From Bradyrhizobium sp. CSS354 (GTDB lineage: Bacteria > Pseudomonadota > Alphaproteobacteria > Rhizobiales > Xanthobacteraceae), in the NCBI RefSeq assembly GCF_029051725.1, contig NZ_JAACFU010000031.1:1-47370 (forward strand): a DNA stretch of 47,370 nt, given 5' to 3'. A program made the translations under genes and the position numbers. This document shows positions 1-7,389 of the stretch, in pieces. Below the pieces are notes generated by a model, which searched no databases, was not told where the DNA came from, and saw only the letters and a program-made list of their open reading frames with translations. Each line of letters starts with the position of its first letter. Positions within the stretch are counted from its first letter, which is position 1.

Positions 1-70
1 CGTTCAGGCACATCTGGACCGTCTTGAGATCGGCATAGCGCGACGTCGCCGGCCGGCCGGACCGCAGTTC

Positions 71-709
71 CTACTGCCGGGGAAGCCAGTCGCCCTTGAG
101 ATCGCCGATCTCCAGTTCGGCAAAGACCCGCTGGAAGACGCGCACCGCCTGGTCGTAGGTCTCGCGCGTCTTCTTCTTCCTGTTGGCGTCCTCCTTGCCG
201 TCCGGCCGGGGGCCGAGATTCTCCAGCCGGTAGCTCTCCAGCAGATCCTTGCAGGAGAGTCCCTCGATGCGTTCGATCGGCCAGTGCGACATCCGGATGC
301 GCCGGCCCGACCTGCGCGCGAGGAAGACGAGGGCCTCGAGCCGCGCAGCGTCGGGCTCCTTGGCTTCCAGCACGTAGACCCGCGGCGCCACCGCCACGCC
401 GCCTCCGGCCTCGGGTCCGGCCATCTGCGGCGCCTTGACCGCGAGCACGTAGCGGTCCTGCTTCCGGTCCTTGCCGCCGGACTTCTTCGGCGCCGCCTCG
501 AAGCGGACGTACCAGGTGCATCCGCGCGGCGCGCGTTCGAGGAAGCGGCCCGGATGGACCAGCGGGACCTCCTCCAGGTCCGCGACGGCGAACGTCCGCC
601 TGAACAGTTCGCCCGACATCGCCCTCGCCTCGGCGAGCGTCAGGTCGAGGCCGTCCGGATTGGTCGAGGGCGCGATCCGCAGGAGGCGGGCGTCGTCCGT
701 CGTCGGCAT
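71..709 (-). CDS. Hypothetical protein, last visible gene of the left operon
   Basis: I do not recognise this 212-residue protein. It is soluble, with no signal peptide or membrane segment. A basic stretch near residues 75-85 (KKSGGKDRKQDR) and a second near the C-terminus (ANRKKKTRE) suggest contact with nucleic acid, which is only inference. I chose the ATG at 709 because AAGGAG lies nine bases upstream; an in-frame ATG at 739 with GAGGA three bases upstream is a possible longer start. It follows the helix-turn-helix gene by about 108 bases on the same strand, so it is probably the distal gene of the operon that begins near 5363. Codon composition is extremely GC-rich, like its neighbours. 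Confidence 0.6.
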   Translation of the reverse strand: MPTTDDARLLRIAPSTNPDGLDLTLAEARAMSGELFRRTFAVADLEEVPLVHPGRFLERAPRGCTWYVRFEAAPKKSGGKDRKQDRYVLAVKAPQMAGPEAGGGVAVAPRVYVLEAKEPDAARLEALVFLARRSGRRIRMSHWPIERIEGLSCKDLLESYRLENLGPRPDGKEDANRKKKTRETYDQAVRVFQRVFAELEIGDLKGDWLPRQ

Positions 710-817
710 CGGCTCGTTCTCCTTTCCGCTTGCGGACATGCGTCCTCGGGGCGACGGACCGGCGCACTTCGCGCCCCCGCCAGAAACGACGTTCTAAATC
801 CAAATGTCCGGTCGGCC

Positions 818-1117
818 TTAGCCGCCTCGGCCGCCCCTGCCGGGCAGCAGCGAGGCGAGATGGGCCTCCCAGTCCGCTTCCGAAGGAGGGCCGCCTTCCG
901 GGGCGGAGATCCTTCGGCATTCCGACATCGCCGCGAGCGCGGCGCGGGTCGTGTAGATCCGGCCGGCGATCCGGGCGTGGCCGAGATCGCCGTTCGCGAT
1001 CGCGGTCCGCAGGCTCGACAGCGTCAGCGGCCCGCGCGGCCACAGCAGCGCCACGGCCTCGTGCAGGCCCATCAGCTCGTGCTCGTCCCACCGGGCCGGA
1101 TCGGGCCGCCGCGCCAC
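818..1117 (-). CDS. Small helix-turn-helix protein, excisionase-like (copy 2 of a tandem pair)
   Basis: This reads as a 99-residue protein whose first 70 residues match its upstream neighbour at 1249-1500 almost position for position. Both have RPDP, then an acidic DE-EL, then EA-ALLWP-GPLT-S-LRTA, and then a basic strand ending in RAL--M. The layout (short helices, a turn, then a basic wing) is that of MerR/excisionase-type DNA-binding domains, so a DNA-binding regulator or recombination directionality factor is likely. There is no in-frame ATG before the conserved core. I placed the start at the GTG at 1117, which keeps the RPDP segment shared with the paralogue; this start is uncertain. 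The 40-residue tail is unique to this copy. Confidence 0.6.
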   Translation of the reverse strand: MARRPDPARWDEHELMGLHEAVALLWPRGPLTLSSLRTAIANGDLGHARIAGRIYTTRAALAAMSECRRISAPEGGPPSEADWEAHLASLLPGRGGRGG

Positions 1118-1248
1118 GCGTTCGGGCGCGGCGCGGCGGCCCCCGCCAATTTCTCCATTTTTCCTGCGGGTACAAGGGGGTGAGCGGGCGTCCGCGGCCC
1201 GCCCCCCGCCGGCGCCGGCGCCGCCGTTCCGCCGGTCGCGGCGCCCGC

Positions 1249-1500
1249 TCACGCCCGCTGCCGCGCCGGCCGGCGCGCCGATTCCGCCATCTGCCGCAGC
1301 GCGCGCTTGCAGGTCATCAACTTCCGCGCGAGCAGGACGGTCTCGAGCAGACCGGCCCGGTAGGCGGTGCGCAGCGTGCTCGCCGTGAGCGGGCCGTGCG
1401 GCCACAGCAGCGCGGCCGCCTCCGCGAAGGTCAGCAGTTCCTCGTCCGCCCAATCCTTGGGATCGGGGCGGGCCGCGATGCGTCGGGGCAGCGGTGCCAT
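1249..1500 (-). CDS. Small helix-turn-helix protein, excisionase-like (copy 1 of a tandem pair)
   Basis: An 83-residue protein that begins MAPLPRRIAARPDP and consists almost wholly of one predicted winged or MerR-like DNA-binding domain: the EAAALLWPHGPLTASTLRTA helices followed by a basic segment, ARKLMTCKRALRQM. GGAG sits eight bases before the ATG. It is paralogous to the next gene downstream (818-1117), so the pair probably arose by tandem duplication and may form a heterodimer. It starts 64 bases after the stop of the FtsH-like protease gene and is probably cotranscribed with it. No target site can be assigned from the sequence. The DNA-binding role is inferred from fold pattern only. 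Confidence 0.65.
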   Translation of the reverse strand: MAPLPRRIAARPDPKDWADEELLTFAEAAALLWPHGPLTASTLRTAYRAGLLETVLLARKLMTCKRALRQMAESARRPARQRA

Positions 1501-1564
1501 GCAGATTGCTCCATCCGTCTGTTCAAGGATTCGCGCCTGGTCGCGCGCTCGGCGGTCCGCGGGC

Positions 1565-3673
1565 TCACCGCTTCGCCCGCCCGTGCCCGACGGTCCGGCG
1601 GCCGGGCCGGCCGGCCGGTCCGGCGTGCGTCGCGCGCGCCGCTCCGCGGTCCGGGGCGAGCAGGCCGCGCGCGATCGCGGCGACCTCGTCCCCGGACAGA
1701 AAACGCCTGTCGGCGAGCCGCCGGGCCACGGCGAGGACGGCGGCCCGGTTGGCCTCGACCAGCCTCTCGGCCCGTCCCTCGAGCTCGCGCATGTGGCGCG
1801 CGACACGGCCGCGCAGGTCCGCATTGAACGCGATGTCGCGCAGCAGGTCGTCGCCGGCGCCGAGATAGACCAGGTCCTCGCCCATGCCGAAGCTGCCGTG
1901 GACGGAGGCGATCATCGCGGTCGAGGCGCCGATGTCGCTGGACCGCGCCCCGCCGCTCGACGTCGAGATCGCGCCGCAGAAGATCCGCTCCGCGGCGCGG
2001 GCGGCGAGCCCGACCACGACGCGGTCCTCGATCCCGCGCCGGGTCGACAGCGGGTCGTCGCCGTAGTCGACGACGGTCCGCCCACCCGACTCGCCGCTCG
2101 TCCGCAGCACGACGTGCCGCACGGTGCCGACCGGGATGGCCAGCGCCGCGATGGCGTGCGCAGCTTCGTGGACGCTCATCCTGAACAGGCGCCCGGCCGG
2201 GATCTCCTGCACCGGCAGCACCGCACGCCTGAGGTCGTCGACCGAAAGCGGGCGGCCGGCGTTCCTCGCCGTGCGGCGCGCAGCCCGCACCGCATACATG
2301 ACCTCGGCCCCGGTGGAGCCTTCGAGCAGCACGCCGAGTTCGCTCAGATCGTCCTCGCGCAAATCGCTCTCGAGATGGAATCGCAGAATGTTGAGCGCGC
2401 CGGCGGCGTCCGGGCGGGGGATCTCGATGATCTTCTCGAGCCGCCCGGGCCGCAGCAACGCGGGGTCGACGCGGTCGATCATGTTGGTGCTGCCGATCAC
2501 CACCACCCGGGCCCTGCCCGCCAGAGCGGAATCCAGCAGCAGAAGCGCCTCGGAGACCAAGACATTCCACCACTCGCGCGAGCGGTCTGACATCGTTTCG
2601 CGGTTGGGCAGCGCGTCGACCTCGTCGAGGTGAAGGATCGCGCAAGGACTCGCCAATGCCGCAGCGCGCTGGAACGCGCTTCTCATGGATCCCAAGACGG
2701 CGTCGAGATACCCTGATCCTCCGAACCATCCGCCCACCGAGGTCGACACCAGCGGGATGCCGCCGCAGGCCGCCGCGAGCATCGACGGGAAGATCGACTT
2801 CCCCATGCCGGGCGGCGAGTGCAGGCAGATCCCGCGGTCGATGTCGCGCCAGGAAATCGGGTTACCCGAAGCCTCTTTTCCCGCGCCTTCCTGCGCCCGG
2901 TACGCGGCGACATCCAGAGCGAGATCCAATCCCCAACGGCGCGCAGGTCCGTACTCGACTGCGGTCTCGAGCACCGGCACGCGGGCCGCCGTTCCGCGCC
3001 CGGCGTCGGCCGCCGCCTGAAGCCGCCGGACGATGTCGCGCGCTCCCGTGCCGGGCCTGAAGGCGGCAACGATGTCGTGGAGATCGAGGCCGGCGGCGAG
3101 TCCGTCCGGCAGCTCCCCGGGCGAGCGCCGCGCGAAGCGGCCGATCGCGCGCTTCAGCACGGCGGCGTCCGGCGCGGCGATGCGGATCGTCACGTCGGCG
3201 CCGGCGCTCAGGGCGGTCGGAAGCAGCGCCGCGTCGGCGGCGACGCCCATGACGCACATCCCGCGGGACAGGTCGCGGGCCACGTCGTCGGAGCCCACGG
3301 CCGCGTTGCGCCTGCGGTCCGCCCCCTCGCGCGTATGCACGCACCAGCGCGAGCCGAGCACGGACCTGGCGTGGGCGGCGACCGGCACGACCCAGGCCAG
3401 GGTCGGGACGACGATCACCGCCGCCAGCGCCTGGTTGTGCCGCAGCCGGCGACGGAGATCGGAAGGCACCGCCGCTTCGAAGGCGGCACCGACCACCGCC
3501 GTCACGGCGCTCACCCGCCGACGGGCCGGACGCGGCTGCGGCTCGTCCTCCTTCTCGATGTCGAAGTCGGCGTCGGCATCCTCCGCCGCGTCCTGCCCGT
3601 GCAGGTCGGAGAGCTTCTTCCGCACCATGCGGAAGGTGATCCTGGGCGACTTCTTTTTTCCGGTCTTCTTCAC
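1565..3673 (-). CDS. FtsH-like AAA+ ATP-dependent zinc metalloprotease (M41-type)
   Basis: A 702-residue protein with a complete FtsH-type core. Residues 286-293 form Walker A (SPPGMGKS) and 346-355 Walker B (ILHLDEVDAL). A pore-loop-like segment (GGWFGGSG) lies between them, and a second region of homology reads DPALLRPGRLEK. The peptidase has HEAAH at 502-506 and a downstream AERIFCG...SSDIGAST segment that should give the third metal ligand. The N-terminus is lysine-rich then acidic, with one hydrophobic stretch at about 82-100, unlike the two-helix anchor of housekeeping FtsH. It should unfold and degrade proteins using ATP. The GTG start has GAGGTG seven bases upstream and overlaps the preceding stop by four bases (GTGA), so translation is coupled. 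Its place in a LexA-box operon of an accessory region argues for a specialised protease, not the essential FtsH. Confidence 0.85.
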   Translation of the reverse strand: MKKTGKKKSPRITFRMVRKKLSDLHGQDAAEDADADFDIEKEDEPQPRPARRRVSAVTAVVGAAFEAAVPSDLRRRLRHNQALAAVIVVPTLAWVVPVAAHARSVLGSRWCVHTREGADRRRNAAVGSDDVARDLSRGMCVMGVAADAALLPTALSAGADVTIRIAAPDAAVLKRAIGRFARRSPGELPDGLAAGLDLHDIVAAFRPGTGARDIVRRLQAAADAGRGTAARVPVLETAVEYGPARRWGLDLALDVAAYRAQEGAGKEASGNPISWRDIDRGICLHSPPGMGKSIFPSMLAAACGGIPLVSTSVGGWFGGSGYLDAVLGSMRSAFQRAAALASPCAILHLDEVDALPNRETMSDRSREWWNVLVSEALLLLDSALAGRARVVVIGSTNMIDRVDPALLRPGRLEKIIEIPRPDAAGALNILRFHLESDLREDDLSELGVLLEGSTGAEVMYAVRAARRTARNAGRPLSVDDLRRAVLPVQEIPAGRLFRMSVHEAAHAIAALAIPVGTVRHVVLRTSGESGGRTVVDYGDDPLSTRRGIEDRVVVGLAARAAERIFCGAISTSSGGARSSDIGASTAMIASVHGSFGMGEDLVYLGAGDDLLRDIAFNADLRGRVARHMRELEGRAERLVEANRAAVLAVARRLADRRFLSGDEVAAIARGLLAPDRGAARATHAGPAGRPGRRTVGHGRAKR

Positions 3674-4275
3674 GTGCGGCACCTCACGGTCGTGGCCGGC
3701 CCGATGCGGGCCGAGGCCAGGTCGATTTCGAGCTGGTCGTCGCAGGCGAGCGACAGCACCGCCGCCGCCGGATCGCGGTCGGAGCGGACCGACTGCAGCA
3801 GACGGCCGAGCGGGAGCGGCCCGTCCTCGGCGAGGATCTGGAGGATGCCAAGCCGCAGACCGATCGCGACGGGTTGGCCGCGGTGCGACCAGACGAAGTC
3901 GACGTTGGAGCGGCGGGGCTCGGCGGCGAGATGCTCCGAGGTGACCACCAGCGAGCCGACCCCGAGCCCGCGCAGCGCGATGCCGCGCAGGATCTCCTCG
4001 TCGAAAGACCGTGGGAGACGGGCCGGCACCACGTCGAGCACGAAGGACCCGTCGTCCCTCGCGACCACGACCGCGTCGACCTCGACCGGCGCGGCCCCGA
4101 CGGGCGCGGACGCGACGTGGTGGATCGCACGCACGGCCGGATCGAGCGACGACTGCACCAGCGCCGTCCTGAGCGCGGGATGCCGCGCCGGGATCGGGCC
4201 TGACGTCGTCTTGGCCGACACGAAGAGGTCCGGGCGTCCCCGGTGGGCCGTAGGGCCGAAGTCGGGCGGGTGCAT
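3670..4275 (-). CDS. Unknown protein with possible degenerate TnsA-like nuclease fold and C-terminal winged helix
   Basis: A 201-residue protein of unproven function. The middle (DDGSFVLDVVPARLPRSFDEEI...LVVTSEHLAAEPRRSNVDFVW) follows the order seen in TnsA-type endonucleases: a strand pair with an acidic residue, a helix, a T-E--L strand, then an R-SN segment. The last 60 residues (ILQILAEDGPLPLGRLLQ...) look like a winged helix, as at the C-terminus of TnsA. The usual E-V-K of the catalytic site appears here as D-V-V, so if the fold is right the enzyme is probably inactive. The ATG has GGAG seven bases upstream. The stop overlaps the protease start (GTGA), so the protein may be an adaptor or substrate-recognition partner of that protease. 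Confidence 0.5.
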   Translation of the reverse strand: MHPPDFGPTAHRGRPDLFVSAKTTSGPIPARHPALRTALVQSSLDPAVRAIHHVASAPVGAAPVEVDAVVVARDDGSFVLDVVPARLPRSFDEEILRGIALRGLGVGSLVVTSEHLAAEPRRSNVDFVWSHRGQPVAIGLRLGILQILAEDGPLPLGRLLQSVRSDRDPAAAVLSLACDDQLEIDLASARIGPATTVRCRT

Positions 4276-4278
4276 CGT

Positions 4279-4821
4279 CTACTCCGAGGGTCGGCGGCGG
4301 GGGCGACCGAGCTCCACGAACCGGTCGTCGGAGCGGTCGTAGAAGCGGAAACGCGAGCGCCAGCGGCCGCCGACGAGCCGGCGCTCGACCTGGAGATTCT
4401 CGAATCCTTCCTCGAACTCGATCGCGGGGCGCCCCTCGGCATGCGCGGCGCAGCGCGTCGCCAGCCAGCCGCCGCCGCGAAGCACCCCGAACGCGCCGCA
4501 GACATCGCAGGTCGTCGCGCTGCGGGCCTCGGCGAGGTCGACGGCCTCTTCGAGCCGCGCGGCAACGTCCGGGGACGGCGCACCGCGCCAATCGATACGC
4601 AGGGTGCCGTACTTCTCCTGGACGGAAACGATCCGCACCGTGCCGCCGTCCGCCTCGACCGCGGCCCGGATCCGCACGCAGGCCCGCTCCAGCACGTCGC
4701 GCCAGCCGTCGCCGCAGCACGGCCAGCCCGCGGCGGCCGGCGGATCGCCGACGGGACCGAACAGGTCGGGGTAGGATTCGACGAGCGATCCGCGCCAGTC
4801 GGGACGGGTGGACGACGCCAT
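4279..4821 (-). CDS. Zinc-ribbon protein of the EKYGTLR/C-x-x-CG family (copy 2 of a tandem pair)
   Basis: A 180-residue protein. Its middle carries VQEKYGTLRID, followed about 30 residues later by AEARSATTCDVCGAFG and GGWLATRCAAHA. This arrangement (E-K-G-LR, then C-x2-C-G, then T-x-C-x2-H) is shared by a widespread family of unnamed proteins in proteobacteria and their phages; the cysteines and histidine should bind one zinc. No function is established for the family. It is a clear paralogue of the preceding gene at 4824-5363, two bases away on the same strand. GGGGAGG lies seven bases before the ATG. The C-terminal 45 residues are basic and unique to this copy. The stop lies three bases before the next start, so the genes form one operon. 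Confidence 0.75.
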   Translation of the reverse strand: MASSTRPDWRGSLVESYPDLFGPVGDPPAAAGWPCCGDGWRDVLERACVRIRAAVEADGGTVRIVSVQEKYGTLRIDWRGAPSPDVAARLEEAVDLAEARSATTCDVCGAFGVLRGGGWLATRCAAHAEGRPAIEFEEGFENLQVERRLVGGRWRSRFRFYDRSDDRFVELGRPRRRPSE

Positions 4822-4823
4822 CG

Positions 4824-5363
4824 TCAGGCCTCCCCGCGCCCGAGGTCGTCGAGGTCGTCGATCTCGACGAAGGCGTCGCTCTCGAAGACGTAGCGGGCGC
4901 CGACCACGACCCGCAGCCGGCCCTTCACCGTCAGCTGGACGAGATGGACGTGCTCCATCCCGGGACTGCGGGCCGGGATGCCCTTGGCGTGCCCGGGGCA
5001 GCGGGTCGCGAGAACCCCGTCGGCCCGGTACAGCCGGCCCCGGGCGCCGCAGAGTTCGCAGACGCACAGGGAGCGGGCCTCGGCCAGGTCGACGGCGGCG
5101 CGGACCGCCGCCTCGCTCGCCGCCGAAAGCCGGCCGGCCCACCGGATCCGGAGCGCGCCCTGGCTCTGCCCGATAGTCTCGAAGCGGAAAGACTCGCGAG
5201 GCTCGAGCGCGGCGGCGATCCGGACGCAGCAGCGGTCGACGACGCCGGCCCAGCCCGGGCCGCACTCCGGGACGCACGGTTCGCGGCCCGGCCTGGCGAA
5301 GAAGTCCGGAAGGATCGACGCCAGATCGGCCCGCCAATCGTCACGCTGCAGCACGCCCGCCAT
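4824..5363 (-). CDS. Zinc-ribbon protein of the EKYGTLR/C-x-x-CG family (copy 1), first gene of the left operon
   Basis: A 179-residue protein with the same order of elements as its downstream paralogue: VVDRCCVRIAAAL, then GQSQGALRIRW in place of EKYGTLR, then AEARSLCVCELCGARG and LATRCPGHAKG. The cysteine set CELCG...RCPGH should hold a zinc ion. The C-terminal part is a predicted beta-rich region ending in an acidic tail (DEDDLDDLGRGEA-like). GAGGTG lies six bases upstream of the ATG. It is the first gene of the minus-strand operon. A perfect GTTC-N7-GTTC box at 5392-5406 lies 29 bases upstream of its start, so it is probably repressed by LexA and induced by DNA damage. Function unknown; a DNA-related role is inferred from the regulation only. 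Confidence 0.75.
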   Translation of the reverse strand: MAGVLQRDDWRADLASILPDFFARPGREPCVPECGPGWAGVVDRCCVRIAAALEPRESFRFETIGQSQGALRIRWAGRLSAASEAAVRAAVDLAEARSLCVCELCGARGRLYRADGVLATRCPGHAKGIPARSPGMEHVHLVQLTVKGRLRVVVGARYVFESDAFVEIDDLDDLGRGEA

Positions 5364-5391
5364 ACCAACACCTCACGCCTACACAACAAAT

Positions 5392-5406
5392 GTTCTTGCT
5401 TTGTTC
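5392..5406 (-). promoter_or_regulatory. Putative LexA (SOS) box before the left operon
   Basis: The plus strand reads GTTCTTGCTTTGTTC, an exact GTTC-N7-GTTC direct repeat, the operator form known for LexA in alphaproteobacteria. It sits in the AT-rich gap between the left operon (start 5363) and the divergent ribbon-helix-helix gene. Such a motif can occur about once by chance in 47 kb, so the support comes from its position in a promoter gap. Confidence 0.65.
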
Positions 5407-5431
5407 TATGGCCGAGGCTGCCGTATCGAGT

Positions 5432-5446
5432 CAATAGATTCTATTG
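5432..5446. promoter_or_regulatory. Perfect 7-bp inverted repeat, probable operator
   Basis: CAATAGA and TCTATTG flank a single T. The site lies five bases from the longer palindrome at 5452-5476 and shares the half-site string ATAGA with it. Both sit between divergent genes, one of which encodes a ribbon-helix-helix protein, a class that binds such short palindromes and often represses itself. Confidence 0.55.
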
Positions 5447-5451
5447 AGGTG

Positions 5452-5476
5452 ATAGACCTATTTCAAATAGGTCTAT
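5452..5476. promoter_or_regulatory. Perfect 12-bp inverted repeat, probable operator
   Basis: Arms ATAGACCTATTT and AAATAGGTCTAT flank one C, a 25-base perfect palindrome in a divergent promoter region. It is too AT-rich and lacks the U-run of a terminator, so a protein-binding site is more likely. The ribbon-helix-helix protein at 5634-5834 is the natural candidate binder. Confidence 0.6.
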
Positions 5477-5633
5477 GAGGATCGCGATCTTTCGGGACTT
5501 TCCGGGGCGTTTCAGGTTATCGAGGTCGTCGATCGATGTGGAAATCGGCCGCGCGGAGGCCCGGGGGCTTGCCGCCTTCCGACTGCCGTGGAATTTTCGC
5601 CCCCGATCCAACAGCATATGGGCGACGGGACCG

Positions 5634-5834
5634 ATGGCGGAAAAGAAGAAGGCCGGGAGACCGGGACGGAAGCCGCCGGCCGGCGGCCCCAAGAAGCAGC
5701 TTCTCACCTCGCTGGATCCCGAGATCATCAAGAGGATCAAGTCGGCGGCCGCGCTGCGGGACACGACGGCGTCGCTGGTGATGGAGGAGGCCGCCAGCGA
5801 ATGGCTCGAGCGGCACCAAGACGGGAAGAAGTGA
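5634..5834 (+). CDS. Ribbon-helix-helix (CopG/Arc-type) DNA-binding protein
   Basis: A 66-residue protein. A basic, proline-rich tail (KKKAGRPGRKPPAGGPKK) is followed by a ribbon-helix-helix core: the strand QLLTSLDP, helix EIIKRIKSAAALRD, turn TT and helix ASLVMEEAASEWLERH. Such proteins bind operator DNA as dimers through the strand. The basic tail resembles those of plasmid partition and antitoxin regulators. The reading frame stays open back to an ATG at 5475, but that extension has no domain and overlaps the palindrome, so I prefer 5634. It is divergent from the left operon and probably regulates it and itself through the palindromes at 5432-5476. No toxin partner or ParA is next to it. 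Confidence 0.7.
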   Translation: MAEKKKAGRPGRKPPAGGPKKQLLTSLDPEIIKRIKSAAALRDTTASLVMEEAASEWLERHQDGKK

Positions 5835-5910
5835 CGAACTTGCCCAAAGCCGCGCGATTGACAGGCTCGGTCGTGCGTCCGAGCTGTCGCCGTCCCATTC
5901 TGGCGGGATA

Positions 5911-5928
5911 ACAGATCCGTGGATCTGT
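5911..5928. repeat. Inverted repeat upstream of the methyltransferase gene
   Basis: ACAGATCC and GGATCTGT flank GT, giving an 8-bp perfect stem. It lies about 80 bases after the ribbon-helix-helix gene. It could be a terminator without a strong U-run, or an operator for the methyltransferase operon. Confidence 0.35.
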
Positions 5929-5964
5929 CGTTCGTGCTGTTGACTGACCGCATTCGGTCTGCGC

Positions 5965-5995
5965 GGGATGGACCATCTGCTCGGGTTGGACCATC
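5965..5995 (+). repeat. Direct repeat pair in the 5835-6130 gap
   Basis: GGGATGGACCATC at 5965-5977 recurs as GGGTTGGACCATC at 5983-5995, with 12 of 13 bases identical and 18 bases between starts, close to two helical turns. Apart from this pair, the inverted repeat at 5911 and a TTGACA-like -35 at 6058-6063, I see no gene in this 296-base gap. It is the likely promoter region of the methyltransferase operon. Confidence 0.35.
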
Positions 5996-6130
5996 GAGAG
6001 CGCTCTTTTGTGGGGCGGCAGCAGACGAACGAAGCAGTTCAGAGCGCGATCGCCTCGTTGACACTTACTAGCTTACGCCTGACCTTCGCGGTACGCAGCG
6101 AATCCACGGCACGAGCCGAAACGAGGACAT

Positions 6131-7291
6131 ATGCCGACTGCCGTCTCATTGTTCAGTGGTGCGGGCGGATTCTGCGAAGGTGTGCGCCTCGCAGGTTTCA
6201 AACTCGCATGCGCTGTTGAGATGGATCCATATGCCGTGCGAACCCACGGCGCCAACTTTCCAAAAGTGCCCATGTTCAGCGGCGACGTTTCGCGCTTCTT
6301 GGTCGAGTCCCAGCCTGGTGTCCCGTCCAAGCGGGACCTTATCGACAGCGAAGTCGACCTCGTTTTCGGCGGTCCGCCTTGCCAGGGGTTCAGCCAGATC
6401 GGACCGAGGGACCTGAAGGATCCCCGAAACCTCCTTTATCTGGAGTTCGCCAGAGTGCTTAGGGCGCTCAAGCCGAAGCTCTTCGTGATGGAGAACGTAC
6501 CGAACATGGTCGCGATGAAAAACGGCCATTTCCGCGATCTCATCTTCTCCGCGCTCAGGTCTGCGGGCTACCGGAACACGATTCTGATTCCGCTGACCGC
6601 TTCGCAATTCGGCGTGCCGCAGCACCGTAGGCGCGTCTTCTTCGTCGGTAGTAGGGACGATCTGTCGGCGCCGGATGATCTTGCAGTTCAATTCGGCCGC
6701 TATCTAAACGCCCATCGCAGCGAGCGAGAGGTCACGGTAGACGAAGCCATATCTGATCTGCCGCGCTCCGTCTCGCCGGATGATGGGCCGCTGGCTTACC
6801 CGAAACTGCGCCTCAAGAAACTCTCCGACTTCCAGCGAGCCATGAGACTGGACATGGATAGTCCGCTTGTCCCGAAGTCATGGAAAACGTCGAACCTCAA
6901 GGGAGAGCGATCGCTCTTCAATCATCACACCAAAGGAATCGAAAAGCGAAGACAGCGAATCGTCAAGGCTCTCAAACCCGGCGCCGCCGGCGACTCTCTT
7001 CCAAAATCTCTCTGGGACGGATCGCGACCATACAAGTGGCGCCGGCTTCATCCGGACGAGCCTTCATATACGATACTCGCTCAAATGCAGCGCGACCTGT
7101 CCGAATGGATACATCCGAAGCACGATAGATGGATCACAGTGCGAGAGGCCGCAAGACTGCAGTCTTTCCACGACGGCTTCGTCTTCGTGGGAAGCGAGCG
7201 CCAGCAGCTCAAGCAGGTGGGAAACGCCGTGCCTCCGCTGCTGGGCTATGCTGTCGCCGCCGCGGCCAGAAAGCTGCTGAAGACGATCTAA
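6131..7291 (+). CDS. DNA (cytosine-5-)-methyltransferase, DruM-like
   Basis: A 386-residue protein with the ordered motifs of C5 cytosine methyltransferases: SAM-binding FSGAGGF (about 8-14), catalytic GGPPCQGFSQ with the nucleophile Cys84, ENVPN at 121-125, and QHRRRVF at 164-170. A variable target-recognition region follows, then REAARLQSF and a C-terminal GNAVPP. It transfers a methyl group to C5 of cytosine at a specific site; the site cannot be read from the sequence. AGGA lies five bases before the ATG. It opens a seven-gene operon that contains a giant DUF1998 helicase, which points to self/non-self marking in a phage-defence system. An orphan Dcm-type enzyme with the distant vsr gene as partner is a weaker alternative. 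Confidence 0.92.
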   Translation: MPTAVSLFSGAGGFCEGVRLAGFKLACAVEMDPYAVRTHGANFPKVPMFSGDVSRFLVESQPGVPSKRDLIDSEVDLVFGGPPCQGFSQIGPRDLKDPRNLLYLEFARVLRALKPKLFVMENVPNMVAMKNGHFRDLIFSALRSAGYRNTILIPLTASQFGVPQHRRRVFFVGSRDDLSAPDDLAVQFGRYLNAHRSEREVTVDEAISDLPRSVSPDDGPLAYPKLRLKKLSDFQRAMRLDMDSPLVPKSWKTSNLKGERSLFNHHTKGIEKRRQRIVKALKPGAAGDSLPKSLWDGSRPYKWRRLHPDEPSYTILAQMQRDLSEWIHPKHDRWITVREAARLQSFHDGFVFVGSERQQLKQVGNAVPPLLGYAVAAAARKLLKTI

Positions 7292-7389
7292 GTATCGGAA
7301 GCGCTGTCAAGGATTCGCTGCCGCCGTCGCCTCTTGCCACCAAAGTTTCGAACTAAATCGCAGAAATCGGTTGTCGCTATTTTGCGCGT

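Noticed and set aside
1..70. Coding-like minus-strand residues SRYADLKTVQMCLN after the stop at 71
   Set aside because: Too short and no start codon in view; it could be the start of a further gene outside the window.
2819..4342. Open plus-strand frame of 507 codons opposite the protease gene
   Set aside because: It is the antisense of well-supported genes and is open only because of high GC; the protein has no recognisable domain.
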